A DNA stretch of 64,000 nt from Termitinema primitia_B (lineage in GTDB: Bacteria > Spirochaetota > Spirochaetia > Treponematales > Breznakiellaceae), in NCBI RefSeq assembly GCF_046533075.1, contig NZ_JAJQRB010000046.1:1-64000 (forward strand), read 5' to 3'. Each line of letters starts with the position of its first letter. The stretch's first letter is position 1. Positions 60,160 to 64,000 of this stretch are shown piece after piece. The notes beneath the pieces are model-generated. The model worked only from the letters and a program-made list of their open reading frames with translations, did no database searches and was not told where the DNA came from. The position numbers were made by a program, and so were the translations under genes.

Positions 60160-61557
60160 ATGTACGATACCATAATCATCGGCGCCGGCCCCGGGGGATA
60201 CCTCGCGGCGGAACGGCTGGGACACCATAAAAAGAAGGTCCTATTAATAGAAGAACAACACCTTGGAGGGACCTGCCTGAATGTGGGGTGCATCCCCACC
60301 AAGACCCTACTCAACTCGGCTAAGCTCTACGTCCACGCAAAGGAGGCGGGAAAATTCGGCGTTACCGCTGCGGATGTTTCCTTTGACTGGGGGGTCATCC
60401 AAAAGTGGAAGGAAGAAGTTTCAGCAAAACTGCGGGAAGGAATTGCCGGGCAGATGAAACGTTTCGGCGTGGATGTAGCCAACGGACGGGGGGAAATTCT
60501 CACCCCTCCCAGGGGAAGTACGCCGGGAAAAGTAAAAGTAACCCTGAGCGGCGGCGGAACCGAAGAGCATGAGGGACGGACTATCCTGGTTTCCGCGGGC
60601 TCCGTTCCGGCTATCCCACCCATACCGGGTTCAAAGGACAATCCCCGGGTGGTGGATTCCACCGGGCTCCTCGGCGTAAGCTCCGTACCCAAACGGCTCG
60701 CCGTCATTGGAGGCGGGGTTATCGGGGTAGAATTCGCCGGCCTCTTTTCCAGTTTTGGATCGGAAGTTACGGTCATAGAAATGATGGATGAGATCATCCC
60801 CTTTATGGACAAGGAGCAAGCGCCCCTATTCCGCCGGGCCTTAACGGGGGTTAATTTTAAGCTGGGCTGCAAGGTTGAAAAGATCGAGGGGGCCACGGTT
60901 CACTTTACCCCCAAGGGCAAGGCGCCTGAAGCCGTGGAAGCAGATTTAGTGCTCGTTGCTGTGGGCCGCCGGCCGGTGCTCAATACCTGGGGCGCCGAAG
61001 CTGCGGGGCTGGACCTGACACCCAAGGGGGTCAACGTGGATGACCGGATGCGGACCAACATACCGGGCGTCTGGGCTGCCGGGGACGTAACCGGGAAAAG
61101 CCTCCTGGCCCATTCGGCCTATCGTATGGCGGAAGTCGCGGTGGCAGATATACTGACGAACCTGGACGGCAGCGCCCCCGGGACTTCCAACCGAATGCGC
61201 TACAACGCCGTACCCTGGGCGGTTTATGGGGTCACCGAAGCCGCCGGGGTAGGAATGACCGAACAGGAAGCAGCCGCAAAGGGAATCGCTATCCGCAAGG
61301 CGTCATTGCCCATGCGGGTTTCCGGCCGTTTTGCTGCGGAAAACACTTTCACCGGGCAGGGAGCAGTAAAGGTAATCGCCGATGCCGCTACCGGTTGCAT
61401 ACTGGGAGTCCATGCCGTTGGCGCCTACGCTTCGGAATTTATCTGGGGCGGCGCTGCTCTAATAGAACAGGAACTGCGGATCGAAGACGTGAAGCAGATC
61501 ATCTTCCCTCATCCCACGGTTAGCGAACTGATCCGTGATGCGGTGTGGGGACTATAA
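60160..61557 (+). CDS. lpdA: Dihydrolipoamide dehydrogenase (E3)
   Basis: A 465-residue flavoprotein disulfide reductase. FAD binding: IIIGAGPGGYLAAERL. The redox-active pair is in GGTCLNVGCIPTKTLL. The NAD domain has VIGGGVIGVEFAGLFSSFG; WAAGDVTG marks the FAD motif; the C-terminal His/Glu pair is in FPHPTVSELIRDAV. It reoxidises the lipoyl group of E2. It is 10 nt after the E2 gene. Confidence 0.95.
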   Translation: MYDTIIIGAGPGGYLAAERLGHHKKKVLLIEEQHLGGTCLNVGCIPTKTLLNSAKLYVHAKEAGKFGVTAADVSFDWGVIQKWKEEVSAKLREGIAGQMKRFGVDVANGRGEILTPPRGSTPGKVKVTLSGGGTEEHEGRTILVSAGSVPAIPPIPGSKDNPRVVDSTGLLGVSSVPKRLAVIGGGVIGVEFAGLFSSFGSEVTVIEMMDEIIPFMDKEQAPLFRRALTGVNFKLGCKVEKIEGATVHFTPKGKAPEAVEADLVLVAVGRRPVLNTWGAEAAGLDLTPKGVNVDDRMRTNIPGVWAAGDVTGKSLLAHSAYRMAEVAVADILTNLDGSAPGTSNRMRYNAVPWAVYGVTEAAGVGMTEQEAAAKGIAIRKASLPMRVSGRFAAENTFTGQGAVKVIADAATGCILGVHAVGAYASEFIWGGAALIEQELRIEDVKQIIFPHPTVSELIRDAVWGL

Positions 61558-61583
61558 AACAACTAAACTAAGGAGAACAGAAA

Positions 61584-64000
61584 ATGCCTAAATCACAAGT
61601 GGTGGATCCAAAAGCGGTACGGAAACCGGAGATTCTCAAACTCAAGGATATTCCGGTTAATCAGTATAAAAGCGATGTCAAAAAGGAAATCGATCTTTAC
61701 GGAAAGGATAAGCTTAAGCGGATTTGGTACGATATGGTGACCATCCGGGAATTTGAAACCATGCTCAATACCTTTAAGACCCAGGGAACCTGGAACGGCA
61801 TTGAGTATAACCACAAGGGACCGGCCCACCTTTCCATGGGGCAGGAAGCTTCTTCCGTGGGGCAGTGCGTTAATCTTACTACCGATGACTACATCTTCGG
61901 CAGCCACCGGAGCCACGGTGAAATTTTAGCCAAATGCTATTCTGCGATTTGGCAATTGGATGAAAAAAAGCTTGAGGAAATCATGAAGAGTTTCCTGGGC
62001 GGGGAGACCCTGGCAGCCGCAGAAAAGGCTAGTTACAAAAATGTGAAGGACCTGGCAGAAAACTTTGTCCTCTACGGTACCCTGGCGGAAATTTTTGCCC
62101 GCAAAGCCGGGTTCAACCGCGGGCTTGGGGGGTCTATGCACGCATTCTTTACCCCCTTCGGCTCCATGCCCAACAACGCTATTGTCGGCGGTTCTGCGGA
62201 TATCGCCACCGGGTCGGCGCTGTACAAGCGGATCAACAAAAAACCCGGCATCGTTATCGCCAATATCGGTGACGCCTCCATGGGCTGCGGCCCGGTCTGG
62301 GAAGCAATGATGATGGCCGCCATGGATCAGTACAATACTCTCTGGCCAAAAGACGCCGGCGGAGCGCCGCCAATACTGTTCAATTTCTTCGATAATTTCT
62401 ACGGCATGGGCGGCCAGACCGCCGGAGAAACCATGGGCTACGGGATCATGGCCCGGGTTGGCGCCGGGGTGAACCCCGAGAACATGCATTCCGAACGGGT
62501 GGACGGCTACAACCCATTGGCGGTGGCGGATGCCATTACCCGGAAAAAAGCGATACTGCTGGCGGGAAAAGGCCCGGTACTCCTGGATACCATGACCTAC
62601 CGCGTGTCCGGCCACTCTCCCTCGGACGCCTCCAGTTACCGCACCCCCGAGGAGGTGAAACTCTGGCAGGAAGCGGATGCCATCGAATCCTACGGCGCCT
62701 ATCTTATTGAAAACAAGATCGCCGACAAGGCTGAACTGGAAAGTCTCCGTACCCATGTGAACGCCAAGCTCCTGGATGCGGTCAAGCTGGCCACCAATAA
62801 TGATGTCTCCCCCCGCTTGGGTGGAGCCTTTATCGAATCGGTGATGTTCTCCAACGGAAAGGTTGAAAAACTGGATGACCGAAAGAGTGACCTTTCTCAG
62901 CCCCTGGCGGATAATGCCCGGGTCAAGGCCCTGGCGGGTAAATCCCGGTACGGCTTTGATGCGGAGGGCAAACCGGTTTCCAAGAACAAAGTTTACCAGT
63001 ACCGGGATGGTCTTTTTGAGGCCATGGCCCACCGCTTTGCCACGGACCCCACCATGGCGGCCTGGGGTGAGGATAACCGGGACTGGGGAGGCGCTTTTGC
63101 GGTATACCGGGGGCTCACAGAATTACTGCCCTACAACCGGTTCTTCAACAGCCCCATCTCCGAAGGCGCAATCGTCGGCTCCGGGGTTGGTTATGCCCTT
63201 TCCGGCGGCCGGGCGGTAGTAGAACTGATGTACTGCGACTTCCTGGGCCGGGCCGGGGATGAAATCTTCAACCAGGCCTCCAAGTGGCAGTCCATGTCCG
63301 CAGGGCTTCTCAAGATGCCCCTGGTAGTCCGGGTTTCGGTGGGCAATAAATACGGCGCCCAGCACAGCCAGGACTGGGCAGGTCTGGTGGCCCATATACC
63401 GGGACTCAAGGCCTACTTCCCCGCCACTCCCTACGATGCCAAGGGTATGCTCAACTTAGCGCTCCGGGGAACCGACCCGGTGATCTTCTTTGAAAGCCAG
63501 CTCCTCTACGATGTGGGCGAGCAGTTTGAAAAGGGCGGCGTCCCCGAAGGCTATTACGAAGTACCCGAAGGAGAGCCCGCCATACGAAGGCAGGGGAAGG
63601 ATCTTACCATCGTTACTTTGGGAGCGACCCTGTACAAGGCCGTGGATGCGGCGAAAAAACTTCAGGCGGATTTTGGTCTGGAAACGGAAATCATCGATCT
63701 CCGCTTTATCAATCCCCTGAACTACGAAAGAATCATCGAGTCTGTCAAGAAAACAGGAAAACTGCTGTTGACCAGTGATGCTGCGGAGCGGGGTTCCTAT
63801 CTCCACACGGTGGCTTCGAACATCCAGACCATGGCCTTTGATTACCTGGACGCGCCGGTGGCGGTGGTGGGAAGCCGCAACTGGATTACCCCGGCGGCGG
63901 AAATGGAGGAACTCTACTTCCCCCAGGTCAACTGGATCATCGACGCCATCCACGAGCGGATCCTGCCGCTGAAGGGATACCAGAGCGCTACGGTACAGAC
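61584..64000 (+). CDS. Pyruvate dehydrogenase-type E1, fused alpha-beta, partial
   Basis: The ATG at 61584 follows AAGGAG; the frame is open to the window end (805 codons), so the C-terminus is missing. Residues 40-400 are an E1-alpha domain with the TPP motif (GDASMGCGPVWEAMM ... NFFDNFYGMGGQT) and the phosphorylation-loop-like YRVSGHSPSDASSYR. Residues about 470-800 are an E1-beta domain (YRDGLFEAMAHRF, SEGAIVGSGVGYALSGGRAVVELMY). The natural alpha-beta fusion is known for some 2-oxoacid dehydrogenases of the branched-chain/acetoin type. The operon order E2-E3-E1 is unusual. The substrate is probably pyruvate, but a branched-chain oxoacid cannot be excluded. Confidence 0.88.
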   Translation, partial: MPKSQVVDPKAVRKPEILKLKDIPVNQYKSDVKKEIDLYGKDKLKRIWYDMVTIREFETMLNTFKTQGTWNGIEYNHKGPAHLSMGQEASSVGQCVNLTTDDYIFGSHRSHGEILAKCYSAIWQLDEKKLEEIMKSFLGGETLAAAEKASYKNVKDLAENFVLYGTLAEIFARKAGFNRGLGGSMHAFFTPFGSMPNNAIVGGSADIATGSALYKRINKKPGIVIANIGDASMGCGPVWEAMMMAAMDQYNTLWPKDAGGAPPILFNFFDNFYGMGGQTAGETMGYGIMARVGAGVNPENMHSERVDGYNPLAVADAITRKKAILLAGKGPVLLDTMTYRVSGHSPSDASSYRTPEEVKLWQEADAIESYGAYLIENKIADKAELESLRTHVNAKLLDAVKLATNNDVSPRLGGAFIESVMFSNGKVEKLDDRKSDLSQPLADNARVKALAGKSRYGFDAEGKPVSKNKVYQYRDGLFEAMAHRFATDPTMAAWGEDNRDWGGAFAVYRGLTELLPYNRFFNSPISEGAIVGSGVGYALSGGRAVVELMYCDFLGRAGDEIFNQASKWQSMSAGLLKMPLVVRVSVGNKYGAQHSQDWAGLVAHIPGLKAYFPATPYDAKGMLNLALRGTDPVIFFESQLLYDVGEQFEKGGVPEGYYEVPEGEPAIRRQGKDLTIVTLGATLYKAVDAAKKLQADFGLETEIIDLRFINPLNYERIIESVKKTGKLLLTSDAAERGSYLHTVASNIQTMAFDYLDAPVAVVGSRNWITPAAEMEELYFPQVNWIIDAIHERILPLKGYQSATVQ

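Noticed and set aside
61926..63032. A 368-codon minus-strand frame opposite the E1 gene
   Set aside because: It is the shadow of a GC-rich, strongly biased gene; its translation is His/Gly/Arg-rich without motifs, and the plus-strand frame has clear E1 domains.

Overview
The window looks like chromosomal DNA of a spirochaete, most probably a Treponema-like species of intermediate GC content. The inference rests on a single-chain, eukaryote/archaeal-type glycyl-tRNA synthetase, a short RRM RNA-binding protein, a pyruvate dehydrogenase operon with a fused E1 chain, outer-membrane/lipoprotein genes of spirochaetal style, and long poly-G/C tracts inside genes. No 16S or other decisive marker is present, so the genus is inferred.

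Positions 1-30,300 hold one very long minus-strand surface-polysaccharide locus. It is read from a promoter near 30,470 towards position 1 and runs off the left edge. It begins with a Wzm/Wzt-type ABC exporter, then the four dTDP-L-rhamnose genes (rfbA, C, D, B), two paralogous RgpF-like rhamnan synthesis proteins, a nucleotide-sugar dehydrogenase, an epimerase, methyltransferases, glycosyltransferases and a polytopic membrane protein. A GC-richer module interrupts this AT-rich glycan DNA: a MacB/LolCDE-like ABC transporter, a LolA-like lipoprotein-sorting protein and a predicted outer-membrane barrel. The locus then continues with a pair of small EmrE/ArnEF-like transporters and a CDP-sugar branch (RfbF cytidylyltransferase, RfbH 3-dehydrase, two RmlC-like epimerases, two radical SAM proteins, a Nudix protein, a reductase/epimerase and an FkbM-type methyltransferase). 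Two genes in this branch contain long homopolymeric G:C tracts (20 and 18 nt), candidates for phase variation.

Positions 30,300-37,750 are a mosaic: tRNA-Ser(GCT), an RRM gene, an AAA ATPase with a palindromic operator over its promoter, an HEPN/MNT toxin-antitoxin pair, glyS-acyP, tRNA-Gly(TCC), and a frameshifted gene. Positions 37,700-42,900 hold sbcCD and an orphan outer-membrane-like gene. Positions 42,900-49,250 are a six-gene copper operon: two lipoproteins (one cupredoxin-like), CopA, CopZ and a response regulator/sensor kinase. After tRNA-Arg(TCT) come an M15 peptidase, an XRE regulator, FtsH, an ORF6N protein, a proline-rich lipoprotein, galactokinase, an SGNH hydrolase and a VWA protein. 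The right edge is a DeoR-regulator / pyruvate dehydrogenase operon (E2, E3, fused E1), cut by the window end.

The most unusual signal is that all three tRNA genes in the window carry a second, partial copy of their own 3' end a short distance downstream. At tRNA-Ser and tRNA-Arg the intervening DNA is a tiny element (about 183 and 214 bp) without genes. The two elements share a 38-39 bp core with a strong hairpin, and both also carry an inverted imitation of the tRNA 3' end. At tRNA-Gly the 38-bp repeats enclose a 0.95-kb islet with two unrecognised small genes. Together they suggest a family of tRNA-3'-end-targeting mini-elements that I do not recognise.
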